From: Acanthococcus lagerstroemiae
Lineage: Eukaryota; Arthropoda; Insecta; Hemiptera; Eriococcidae
NCBI GenBank assembly: GCA_031841125.1
Contig: CM063114.1
Coordinates: forward strand, 39,639,574-39,703,573
DNA length: 64,000 bases
Reading direction: 5' to 3'
The stretch's first letter is position 1. Each line of letters begins with the position of its first letter. Made by a program: the position numbers and the translations under genes. Under the pieces are notes generated by a model. It made no database searches and had not been told where the DNA came from. It saw only the letters and a program-made list of their open reading frames with translations. This document shows positions 11,681 to 22,929 of the stretch, piece by piece.

Positions 11681-12212
11681 AAAACTGGTTCAATCTTCTC
11701 TAGGTAGATGCTCAGATATAACCTGCGGGAACCGATGTAAGGTATTTAAAAAAAAGAAAAAAAAAAAAAGAAAAAAAAGAATAGCGGTAAAGAAGACTAC
11801 TGTTGCACCGACGTACACATGTAAATGCTATAGGTATATACGCTCACATTTTTTAAGTGTTTTTCTCGGTAACTGGTGGGACTCGCGATCCTATCTACGC
11901 ATCTCGCGGAGGCCCCTATACACGGACGTACGCGGGTTTTATTATGAAAATCAAAATTACAGGGCGCGTGGGATCGACAGACACAGTATACAAGTATAAT
12001 TTTCGGCGCTATTTTCATTTAAACCAAACAGCTTCTAAAAATTACAAGCAATGTTCTATTTCCCCCCCCCCCCCCCGACACCTGACTGCCTGACTGGAAA
12101 GCACCTTATTAACTTCCTGTTGCTCCCAACTTCCATGTAATGTTGCACTTCCTAAAGCTGCATCCACATGTAAACTGAACATGCTCGCGAAAATTTCGAC
12201 GAACATTGTACT
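11681..12212. other. No recognisable gene; A-rich run
   Basis: Includes an A-rich low-complexity run at 11745-11780 and a C14 tract at about 12063. No gene is supported. Confidence 0.4.
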
Positions 12213-12360
12213 AAGGTAGCTGTGGTACATAAGGCCCGGCGGGTAATAAGGCCCATTGCGAACTGGAACGGTGATTACAGGAATTCAACCACAAAACAGT
12301 GTTGCCATATTATGTTTCGTACACAACCATGCATTATGCTTTGTTTTGCTGCATGCTTGC

Positions 12361-12863
12361 CCGATGCGCAATCAGTCACCCTCTAGTTACCCAGTTACCC
12401 GCGGAAAAGTTACTCATTTGTACCCTCGGGTTACTTTCAGATTACTCTTGTTCCCCTATAGTTACCCGGGTAACTGGTGGCAGTGGCGGATCTAGAAATT
12501 ATCCAAGGAGGGTGTTTTGAAAATAAATCTTTTTCCACCTTAGTCCCCTAAAGAGCCGGGGTGGATGTCATTATAAATAAGTTTCATAATGTGATTAAAT
12601 CGTTTCAAAATGAACGTACACGTTCACTTCATTTTTATATAATATGTACTTTCGCAATGTTTTTTTTTTACTTCTTCGGCCTAAGAGGAAGGGGGGTCCG
12701 AACCTCCTCCTAGATTCGTCACTGACTGGCAGGATACTATGGAATTAGTTACTCTCTAGTTACCCGTAGCGGAAAAGTTACCCATTTGTTACCCTCGGCT
12801 ACTCTCTGATTACCCACATTCCCCTTTAGTTACCCGGGTAACTGGTGGGATTCTGCGCATTGG
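12361..12863. repeat. GGTAAC-rich element, copy 2 (inverted, interrupted)
   Basis: Reverse-complement relative of 6618-6946. The ends are CCGATGCGCAATCAG and CTGCGCATTGGG, and the interior carries repeated AGTTACCC and GTTACCCGGGTAACTGG. It is a partial tandem dimer whose two halves are now separated by the 244-bp hAT-type MITE at 12481. Confidence 0.7.
12481..12724. mobile_element. hAT-type MITE, CAGTGGCGGATC family
   Basis: The termini CAGTGGCGGATCTAG and CTAGATTCGTCACTG are inverted. The flanking 8-mers ACTGGTGG (12473-12480) and ACTGGCAG (12725-12732) agree at 6 of 8, as for an aged hAT 8-bp target duplication. The insert splits the GGTAAC repeat unit, which proves the insertion order. 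It is non-coding. Confidence 0.7.
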
Positions 12864-12957
12864 GTGCGTGAGCTGTGACCAAGCACCAAACAATGGGCCT
12901 TATTACCCACGGGGCCTTATTATACCACAAGCTATACCTTCTATGAAATATGTTCAC

Positions 12958-13266
12958 AAACATTTACCGCAATCACGTTTACAAACATTACTGCGAACAT
13001 TTCCGTGAATATTACCACGAACCTTTCCGCGAACATGCCCGCGAACATTTCTAAACACGTTTGCGAACATTACTGCGCACACTTTTGCTATAACATTTCT
13101 ATGAGTACGAATATTACTGCAAACACGTTTGCGAACATTACTGTGAACATGTACGCGAATATTTTGGTGAAAATTACCGCGGATACGTTCGCGGACATTA
13201 CCACAAACTCATTTGCAAACATTACTACAAACACATTTGCGAACGTTACTGCGAACACATTTGAAC
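12958..13266 (+). repeat. 24-bp minisatellite, array 1
   Basis: Tandem diverged copies of a unit close to AACATTACTGCGAACACATT plus TGCG, read through as repeated N-I-T-A-N-T-F-A in one frame. The frame is an artefact of a period divisible by three. A second array with the same unit and orientation lies at 15664-15880. Confidence 0.85.
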
Positions 13267-13666
13267 CACATAGTTCAGAAACAATGTACCTAAGTCCCAA
13301 AATTTTTAAAATCGGAGAGTTTCCCGTTCTCCTAAGACGGCGCACCAATGTTTAAGAGAAAATCACGATAGAGAGCGCGATGAAAGTGGTGACAATTGAA
13401 AGCCAAACAACACTGTACCAATCTACTAAATTTTGCAGATCTGTGCATTGATTTGCCTCGACGTTATCACGTTTTATAGTTTTACGGTTCAATTATTGTA
13501 GTTTTTTGACGCCGTTTCGTAAGGATTTCAGCGGTGAAAACTGAGAATTATGGTTTTCAATTGTACATCTTTAGAAAGAGGATTAAAAAACGAATCGGTT
13601 GGTGTATTGTTTTAGATTCGTCGATAAATTTAAAGGTGAGAAAAGATATTTTGAAAATAATAGTTT

Positions 13667-14012
13667 ACTGGTTCCTAAGATGGCGCACCGAATTTGATTC
13701 GAGTCAAAGTGAGGAAAATGAAGGAACAAAACTTGGCGGCTCTTTTTAATGAATTTGACAAAAATACCGATGACGATGACGCATCATGCATTTATTGTAA
13801 TGGCTTGTTCAGCGCAAAAACGGAAAGTAATACACAATAGATTCAAGGTATAATCTGTTGTCACTGGGCACATAAAAAATATGCCAAATTCGCAAAATCT
13901 CAAATTACATTGATATGTAAGCTTCGCTAATACACAACTAAAGCTTCCTTTTGATTTTGATATCCTATTTGTGATTACTTCAGCAGTGTTCAGGTTGCGC
14001 CATCTTATGAAT
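13667..14012 (+). pseudogene. Pogo/Tigger-like transposase C-terminus remnant
   Basis: A frame at about 13717-13926 reads LAALFNEFD, an acidic DDDD run, CIYCNGLFS, then IQGIICCHWAHKK and LICKL. The C-x2-C, C-C-x-WAH and C-x-L spacing resembles the cysteine-rich tail found in many insect pogo/Tigger DDE transposases (family knowledge). An in-frame stop (CAATAG) interrupts it. The sequence is bracketed by inverted copies of a TTCCTAAGATGGCGC motif (13667; inverted near 13993), with further direct copies near 13328 and 14018. This is only the carboxy tail, and the DDE catalytic core is absent. Confidence 0.45.
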
Positions 14013-14592
14013 CCCGGGTTCCTAAAATGGCGCTTTTGATTCCCCCCCCCCCCAAAATCTTCATTTTAAGAAAACCTTCGAATATTTATGGGTAGTACTC
14101 TGTGGAATCTTGGAGTAGACACTTTGGGCAGTAATCTTTGCAAGTTTGATGATTCTTGGTTGATTAGTAGTTGAGCTATGGCCAATATAATATTAGGTGT
14201 GCTATCTTGGGCAACACTCCCCTAACCCTAGGCGTAGCTATGGGGGAAATGAGAATTTTTTCTGATGAGAAAAGAACGTGGCAGCTCTGAGAAATTTACG
14301 TATAATGCAGAAACCACGTAACTCTGGGACTTGGGTTGTATCTGCACTACATGAAAAGTTGAAAAAATTCCGAACGAGTTCCGAGTTCCGACTTGTTCCA
14401 TCCTGTTCTACTGTTACTGGTAGTGAACGCAATATCCAGAAAATTAAATTATTCAATATCGCTAATATCAGTATCAAAACCACGTGATATCATAATATAT
14501 TATCAATATCAAACGAAAATTTTTCAATAATAGAATATAGAGCTGCGCGACTGCAGTCTACAGCCTCGCAGTTTGAAGCGTCCTCGAGTAGA

Positions 14593-14838
14593 CAGGAACG
14601 TACCGATATGGGTGAGGGGGAAACTTACCCCCCTGTAGAAATGTTTTACTCAGCAGTTGGGAAAAGTTTAATAGATGGATCAACAGTTGGAAAAATTCAA
14701 CTAATGAAAAGTTTTTTTTAAAGCCAATATAAAAAAATTTTGATACTTTTGGAAATTTTGAGTTAAATCAGTTGGAACTTTAACAGTTTTACCCCCCCCC
14801 CCCCTCCTCATCCAGAAAAACTTTTCGGTACGTCCCTG
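14593..14838. mobile_element. hAT-type MITE, CAGGNACGTACCG family
   Basis: The left end is CAGGAACGTACCGATATGGG, followed by G-rich sequence. The right end is inverted (TTTTCGGTACGTCCCTG) and preceded by a C13 tract. The flanking 8-mers CGAGTAGA (14585-14592) and CAAGTAGA (14839-14846) match at 7 of 8, an 8-bp target-site duplication typical of hAT elements. Confidence 0.8.
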
Positions 14839-15660
14839 CAAGTAGAAAAGTTTCTTGTTTTTTTTGTTTTTTTTTTTGTTAAAAATATTTTTGTCAACTT
14901 TTTTTTCCTCCTCTAACACGAGTCGATTTTTTCCCCTACAAGGATGAAAATCAAAATAGCCGTATTTTGTACAATTTTTGTAAATTTGGCAAAACATGTA
15001 AAGAAAAAAATCCGAAAAAGACATGAAATATGTAAAAATATGCATTTTTACCTCAATTATGTAAAATTCGCAAAATGAAGTAGGGCTCAGAATGCAGGGA
15101 TTTTTCTGAAACGTGTGAACATTTTTCATCACTTTTGGGATTAGAAATTACCTAAAAAATATGCATTTACTTATTTATGAAACAAGTTGGTTCCGCAGAC
15201 TGAATTGGCTCCAAATATTTCACTTTTCTAATGTTTAAAATAATTCATTCCGCTCCTTTTTGAAACAGTTGAAATAAATTTATTATGATTTAATAAGATC
15301 ATTAAAAATTAATTCTTTTTTAAGGCTTCTAGAACCCTGAATTTTAGTTATTATGAAATAAAACACGTATCTATGCGAGATATCAACAAGTTAACGCAAG
15401 TCCAGGCGATAAACAATATTAGCTACAGTGCGAATCAATTGTGTAGTGCAGAAACCGCTCAAGTCCAGCACATAGAAACTCCACCCACAACGGTAGATAT
15501 TGCGCAAATGTGCGGAAATTTGTGTGACAATGTCTACTCATTACTAATACATCGAGTGCCATCCAATTTTTCCCGCAGAGACCACGTTATAAGGCTGTAA
15601 ACTGTTTTTTATTTTATTCCTGAAAAGTTAAACTTTTCGGACTTATGGTTTTTGAAATAC
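14839..15660. other. No recognisable gene
   Basis: T-rich then A-rich sequence with an unassigned open frame at 15373-15600 (75 codons, no domain, no splice context). No repeat boundaries are seen. Confidence 0.4.
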
Positions 15661-15663
15661 CTA

Positions 15664-15880
15664 TACGGTTCATCTGCAAACATTACTACGAACATGTTCG
15701 CAAACATTACCGCGTACATATTTGCAAAAATTACTACAAACACTTTTGCGAACATTATGGCAAACACATATGCAAACACTTTCGCGAACATGTTCACGAA
15801 CATTTCCGCGAACACGTTTGTGAATATTTTCGCGAACACGTATACAAACATTTCCATGAATAGAACATTTTCACAAACAT
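15664..15880 (+). repeat. 24-bp minisatellite, array 2
   Basis: Same unit and orientation as 12958-13266 (AACATTACTACGAACATGTT with CGCAAAC variants), followed by a looser run of CGAACATT motifs to about 15990. The two arrays are about 2.4 kb apart and flank the transposase remnant and a hAT-type MITE. Confidence 0.85.
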
Positions 15881-15989
15881 TTTGTTGATATTTCAATGCA
15901 ATTTTTGAGGTTCGCGGGAATGTTTGCTGCGTGTTCCATAACTTCTGGACATTCTGCCGAACATTTTACCGAACATGCAGCCGAACATC

Positions 15990-18900
15990 AGAGAAAATCA
16001 ATTTGTAAAATTTCGAGACCAGTTGTACAATGTTATGTGTCTGTTTTTATTTTATTTTATTTTATTTATTTATTTTTTTTTTTGGATGGGTGGGGGGGGG
16101 CTAATTCGGATTGCGGCTGGGCAAATGAGTATTGCCAGTTTACACACTTTACAAAATCCAGTTTCTCTTCCAGAGAAAACATTTTTAGCCTTAAATGGAG
16201 AAGGGGAGCTAAGATTATCGACGAATATTTTATTTTCAATTATGTATTATATTTTTGATTTGACCCAGATTGAGACTCTGGAATCAAAATTTTACTCTAC
16301 AGCTGAAAAACCAGTGAATCCCGCTGATTCAGATTTATCAAGCTCAGGATTCAAGCGTTTCTAGGATCATTAATTTCAAATATCACTTGATATTTGATCC
16401 GCCCCGATTTGGGCTCTTTCAAAATCTAAATTTCACAAAAGTTACACAGCCAATTCTTTTGGAGGCCTGCCTTCCCTTACTTCACCTGTGAGTGCGTCCA
16501 TGCTTATATGTATACGGCTTATATTATTTCGGGTGCTCTAGTCAATAAGTGAGTGAAGGTAACATTTTCATAGTAATTTGTTAAAATTTACATTTTTCCG
16601 GGTGCGAGGGGGATTTCGAAGTCGGATATGATAAAGTTGATTAGTAGGTATTTTATTCTGTACATTTAGGATACTTTTCTACTGAAATATAGATAAATCA
16701 ACTCTTTTAGTTGAATTCTTCATGCTGATTTCAAATTTGACCTTAAAATTTTGACATTAACCTTTTCAGTATTAGAACAGAAAAGCACATTGAAAGGCCA
16801 GAGTATGGATTCTTGCACTCCCGCTCCAGTTTTAACCAAGGAAACAATAAGAATAAGATCTCATATGGAATAGCATGCAAAAGGGAAATATGATGGACAC
16901 CCATTTATTCACCAACCGACGAATGGAAAATGGCTTATTTTCTTCAGAAAATTCTTGAATTACAATTATTTTGAAATGGAGCAGTTTAGGAAGAACACAT
17001 AAAAAAAAGTGACTTAAAAATGAAAACACTGACTAACAAATTTGAAGAAAAAGATAATAAATTATAAATTCATCAATTCTGTCACAACTGAGGGAGGACC
17101 TGACTTCCAAAACGCGCTTTAGTCCAAAAAATCGGAAATTGAATTTTTAGCGCAGTCTGGCAGAAGAAGTCAAAAGGCACCTTTCAGAGATGGTTTCACG
17201 ATTTTATCATGACTTTCATTCTTTTTTATAATACTGACTTACTTGTTTTTTAAGTTTTATGAATATAAGACTTTTACGTCATACTTGCTTTTTCCTGGGA
17301 GGGGGGGGGCACAACGATGTCTGAAGGGTGAAGGGAGGGGACATTATTTACGTACGTCTCGTTCAACGGATGGTCATCTCTAAACTGTATCTTCCAATTT
17401 CCGACAGTTTCTAAGTCAAAATGTACGAATTTTGACCTTTCACAAGTATGACATGGTCTGCCAAAATGAGATTTCCACCACTTTACACTCTCGTTGCTCG
17501 AAGACTGTTCACATGTCACCTTTCATACGTGGGTGGTATTAGCATTAACCCTTCCGCTTCCCATCCACGTGATTGAATCAGTGTTACCACTTATCGTTCG
17601 CGAGTCAGAATGTTTTTTTCGATTTCCCAACATTTCGTTTTTTGGACTAACCGCGTTTTGGAAGTCAGATCCTCTGTTCTAAGAACTTTGCTTGGTTCCT
17701 GTTTTAGCTTTTACGTTAACAGTCATGAAGTTCTTCTCGTAGAAAGTGTACAGTATATCGGTGGAAGATTTATCCTCGACTTTTATAAAAACGTCACTTG
17801 TGCCCGTCTGGTTTTAACTCTGTCTGCCCCCCTCTTAATTACCCATGATATCCTATCGGCTCCTCTGGAGCTATGCAAAATCATACTTATGATCGAAGCT
17901 TGAGGCAGAGCCGAGTGCTCGGGGGATCTTTTCCCTAACAAAGAAAAGTGAATACACAGTTCAATTTCCACGACAAACTCCTATCAACGGATTAGTCTGT
18001 TGGGATTAAGACTTATTTATTCTATGTTTTGATTCATCTTCATTATTTTATGACCTAGGTACCTATTCGGGAGATTTAGAAATCTGGTTCTCCAGTTGTC
18101 TTCAGTGTTTATACTGAGCCAATAAAATTTGACCTAAAGGCATTAGTTTTCAAGAAACATTCAAAATTTTGATCATTCTCATGCACTTTTATTAATATTT
18201 TTTTTTCCTACTTTCGAAATTTAATCAGCATTATTTTCGAAAAAAAAGAAGATAATGAATAGATAGAAACTATGCGGGAGTAAAGACAAAAAAAATAATT
18301 TTTTTTTAAATTGAATCTAAAGGAAACAAATGTGTATAAAAATGAAGACATACAAACCAAAAAGTTGATTCTGTTTTCATATTACTTTTTTTTTTTTTTC
18401 CTTTTTTTTTTGAGAAGTGAATTTTTATATATTAATAAAATAATAAACTAATACCAATAATAATAAATATATCATAAATAATCTGAAAACATGAAGAAGA
18501 AAATAATTTAGGTAATAATCAACGCCTCTGAAAAAAAAGAAGGTTTTCGTTGTCTACGTTTTGTTTTATAAGAATGACGAGATATATGGTACGAAGAAGG
18601 ACGTTGCTGAACAAAACTATTGTTTTTCCTCTTATTGGGTTTTTAAGAAAATAAATAATGAAATAGAAAACCCAAGTGATACCCTTATATGGGACTCATC
18701 AAAGTATGATAAATAAATTCATCAATTTTATATTTGGAAGTGAATGCCTTTTTTTTCATTCATTCAAAAAGATAATAAACAAAACCCCAAGTGAGCAGGT
18801 AATACATAATCAAAAAGACCAGAAGAAAACAAAATTTCATCAATTTTGATTATTTTTTGTAAAGTTCAATGCAGTTTCTTTTATTCAAAGTTTCACAACG

Positions 18901-21900
18901 GTTAGATATTGAAGTATGAAGTCGCTTTCAAGTAGCTTTCAGATTTGGAGATTCCATAATCTATATTTGTTTCACTGTCTGCTCCCCCCCCCCCTCCCTT
19001 CAGTGAAAATTAGTCGGACTGACGCTACATCTAAAACGTATCTGTTTATTCGTTTAAGGAAAAGGAAAATAATGAAATGATGAAAAGTTACAAATAATGC
19101 TATTGCTATATTTAGGAGAGGACGAGAAGACTCAACCTTCAGGCATCGAAATTTTGAGGTTAATCTTACATGCTGTTCAAAAACTTTACTTTGCTAATAA
19201 GGTTCTGTGGGTGAAATTCATACCTGGACGAGTCAATGGTGAAATCATAAGCATACTGAGGCCCAGCGATTTCAAATTTTGGATTAAGTGGGGCTATATT
19301 GCTCTTTTTTTTGTTTTGTTTTGTTGTTTACAAATCAGTATTATGGTAGTATTAATTATTAATTCTCATAGAACACTACAATCTTGATCTTCTTCATTTT
19401 GTCACCGCATTTGTACTAGTTTTTAAATGAAAAAGAAAATCGAATTTCGGATTTGAAAAGTATTAGGTATAGAGCTCGTCACTATTTCAGTGGCAGATAT
19501 TATAGAAACCATTTTTTTGACAAGACTTTTGTATACAGAAAATTATGTTGAAAATGTAACTGAAATCACTTTAGGTAGTCATCCGTCCACTTCGTAAATT
19601 AAAGAGCGCCTTGCAGCTAACCATTTCCATGGTTGTCATATGTAAATCTTCGCAAGAGTTAAAAATAAAAAAAACTGATGTACTTAAAATTATGGCTAAA
19701 ATTAAAACAATAAAATAACTTACGGTCAAAGAGGTTTGTAGGCGGGTATATGCAAATAAACCGAAGTAAAAGTGACGGTGTACTCTTATTGTTTTACGAG
19801 CATATTATTTTTATGATCGCAGTAATTACTAAAACAATAATTGGACGCCCAAAAATGTCGGAAAAGAAAGAAAAATTAAAAGAAGAGTATCCAAGTATTT
19901 TCCCAGTGAGTGTTTCAAATTTTTCAGTTTTACTCGAAATGTGTAAAGAAACAATAAATCAAGTTCTTTATTTTCATCCTCTACGCAGCCTAATTAATAA
20001 TGATCGTCGTTATTCTAACAGGTGATTATATTCATTTAAAAAGTTATTAAGATAAACAAAAGCAACTCTCACTTTATTCTTCTTGTTCCTCATTGCGTCT
20101 AGGACAGATTTTTTTTTTCTTTTTCAATTGGGCCTTGAGCGTTTGAATGCAAAGATAATGATGCAAGGCAAGTGTACCTATACATCGTATAAATAATCTA
20201 ACATCATTATTGTCAGTTATGGCCAGCAGACCTGGTACCACAATTCTTCTACGGGGGGGGGGGATTTAATGGTGTTGACTCTTAGAACTAAACCTTCATT
20301 TGCGAGCAAAGCGATCATTTTTCTTCAATTTTCTGGAAAATTTGTAAGGAAAATATTTTAGACATCATAGGAAGGGAAATTATCACCCAAATCCCCCTCT
20401 TAAAATCGGCTAATGTAGACATTAGTTCAAAATCAAAAGCGCGTATTATGAATTACTTCCTGGATATCACTTGAAATAACTTTTTTTTAAATGCGGGGAT
20501 CGATTCATTGGTTTTATCTTAGTGAGTTTCAGTTTAACTGAGAAGTGTCACATTAACATTATTTGCCCTGTGCAGTTCTGGCACAATTTTATGCTGGTTG
20601 TACCTAACTAAATTCTTGCAACTACCTATCTAGTCAAGAAAGAACTGGAGTAAGTCTTATCTAACTAAGCCTACATGAGTTTTACCAGAGTCAGATGCGT
20701 CCGGAAGGATCTGCGAGAGGAGTTTCCATAAGCCTTAATCTTTCAGAACAGGTCTTAACAAAAGTTTGAATCAGTGATTAATCGGAACGGTAATTCTGCT
20801 GAGTTTGAGTCACTCTACGATGGAAATAGTTAATTCTAAAAGAGTGCGTGCAGCTGTAACTTGAAAGTGGGACAAAAAATTTCGAATTTTCATACATTTG
20901 TTGACTAGATACCACAAATTTCATGAAACTGACTCATGAAGCTCAAAGTTTGGGGTGATTTGAATTCTTAGTAAAACTTTTCAAGATTCTTTCAGGACTC
21001 TCGCAGACAAAGTTTTACCTTCAGCATTCTTCCAGTCATGTTTGAAGACTCTCTAAGAACATTTTAAGAAGCTTAAGTCTCTCTATAATTAAAAAAAATA
21101 ATATTCGCCTTCGTCTCCCCCTCCGTGGAAAAAACGTCAGTCGATTACCTACAGAAAAAACTGTTGGGGCAGACTAGCTTTCTCTTTCCTTTCTGGTAAA
21201 ACATAAAGACAGATACATGAGATTTGTCTCCATGATTTTTGCGCACGGCAGCGCCAGAAATGTAGAAAAGCGTTATTTGAATAAAGAAAGTGTGAAATCT
21301 TTGCATTCTGTACGTATTTTAATAGAAAATTTCCCCTTACCCGACATGTCTGGTAAGTTGGCGAATTTGACCTACTACAGAAATTGTCAAAAATCTCTTA
21401 ATTATCAATATAAAAATCCAATTCTGGGACAAAATGTAGTCAAGACTTCAAGCTAACTTTTGCTGCAAAAAGCAGCGCTCTAACTATGCTGCAGCCTGTG
21501 TTATAATGTTGAAGCTTACATTCACCAACTTACCCTCCTTTCCCCTACTTAACTGAATTTTGACAAAAATTTTAGTTAGCACAAGTCTAGTGTTCACGAA
21601 ACTATTGAAATGTGTAGTCTTCAGCGTGACACAATCCGAAAATTTTCAAATGAACGTGGAAGAATTCTGAACTGCATTGAATCACTCCGAACCTTTAGCT
21701 CCTGTTTGCAAATTCGCTTCGAGAACTTAGGTACAAAAAAAAAAAAAAAAAGAAACTTTTAACTTCCGATAAATAATTTCGAACAACGAATTTATTGAAA
21801 TTTTTTTTTAATGAACACAGTTTATATAAGGAGAAATAAAAAAAAAGTTTCAACATACAAACTGAAAATTGCACGAATAATTTGAACATTTCAGGGCCTC

Positions 21901-22571
21901 CGCGCCATCGTCGACTCAGTTCAATCACTCGGTGTACTACACAAAATTGATAAGTAGCCCGCTGTTGCTTAAGATATGGCAACAGCTTAGCATGTTCAAA
22001 CAGTATTCTTCAAAACTACCGCTACTATTTTCTGATTTGCTAAGATATCTACAAGCGATAGATTTTGACAGCTGACTTCAGAATACCAAGATGAGTTCAA
22101 CATCTAAGCTCGAGAGATGCGCGGTATTTAGCCTCTGAATTCGTTCATATCCGAGCACACAATACGAAAAAGAAAGAAAAAACATACTGTACAAAATATA
22201 TACGATTAACATTGCGGCGTTTGTTTTAAAATTGAAATGAATTAAAAAAGAAACAGTTAACGGTTACGTCTACATAATAAATAAAAAAGAAAGGGGGAAA
22301 ACAAAATAATGAAAAGAAAAGGTATTTAACGATGAACAGAGACAAAAATGAGCCGTTCTTGGCTATCTTTACAATTGCTCTCTCATTTTTCAACACAATG
22401 AAATAATTATGAAACGCATTAATTACCTAACATGAACAATCCATAAGTTCTTTCGAAAACTAATAAAACCGTGAATCAGTATAAGACTTGGACTGTACTG
22501 CCCAAATGTACAAAACACAAAAAATTGTTACAGTACGGCGGGTTGAATATGACAACATTCTCGTACAAAAT
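15990..22571. other. Gene-poor AT-rich interval
   Basis: About 6.6 kb without a recognisable gene, domain or complete transposon. It holds simple runs (TTTTA repeats near 16040; T- and A-rich blocks at 18200-18900; poly-G/C tracts near 17300, 18985 and 20252). Open frames up to 97 codons have no supporting features. It lies downstream of the SETD2 3' end. Confidence 0.5.
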
Positions 22572-22577
22572 TTTATT
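22572..22577 (-). terminator. SETD2: Candidate SETD2 polyadenylation signal
   Basis: The minus-strand hexamer AATAAA (plus TTTATT) lies about 355 nt beyond the SETD2 stop codon at 22930. It is the best-placed canonical signal I see, but the cleavage site is not demonstrated. Confidence 0.4.
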
Positions 22578-22929
22578 TACACATAAAAATCCCGCATTTT
22601 ACTACCTTCAAACAAAAGATACACGTAAGGACTTCAAATATCTGACATTAACTTCAGTTTTTCTTTCTCCCTTCAAATGCGCAATAAATAGTAATTACAA
22701 ATCAGTTATCCCATTTTGTACAGATTTACAACTAAGTCAGTGGTAAGACGAACATCGAAATTCTCGGAGAGTCATTCTTCCAATACGAATATCGTACAAG
22801 TCGTCGATTAACGGATGTTTGAGATCATTATACTCGCTCCGAATTGGCGACGTTACGAAATGAAAATTAATTTATAAGATCACCTATCAGCAGCTACAAT
22901 AAGCGGATGCTTTTATATACAACACGCTG

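Larger units (their letters stand above)
12213..12938. mobile_element. Outer TIR element (AAGGCCC family) with two nested insertions
   Basis: Imperfect inverted ends of about 45 bp: GGTACATAAGGCCCGGCGGG at the left, and CCCACGGGGCCTTATTATAC with ACCACAAGCT at the right. Both run on into CCCATTG or its complement. The interior is occupied by the GGTAAC element (12361-12863), which is itself split by a hAT-type MITE (12481-12724). No transposase is present and the superfamily is unknown. Confidence 0.6.

Noticed and set aside
13005..13355. 116-codon frame of repeated N-I-T-A-N-T-F
   Set aside because: A product of a 24-bp tandem repeat whose period is divisible by three. Opposite-strand frames are equally open.
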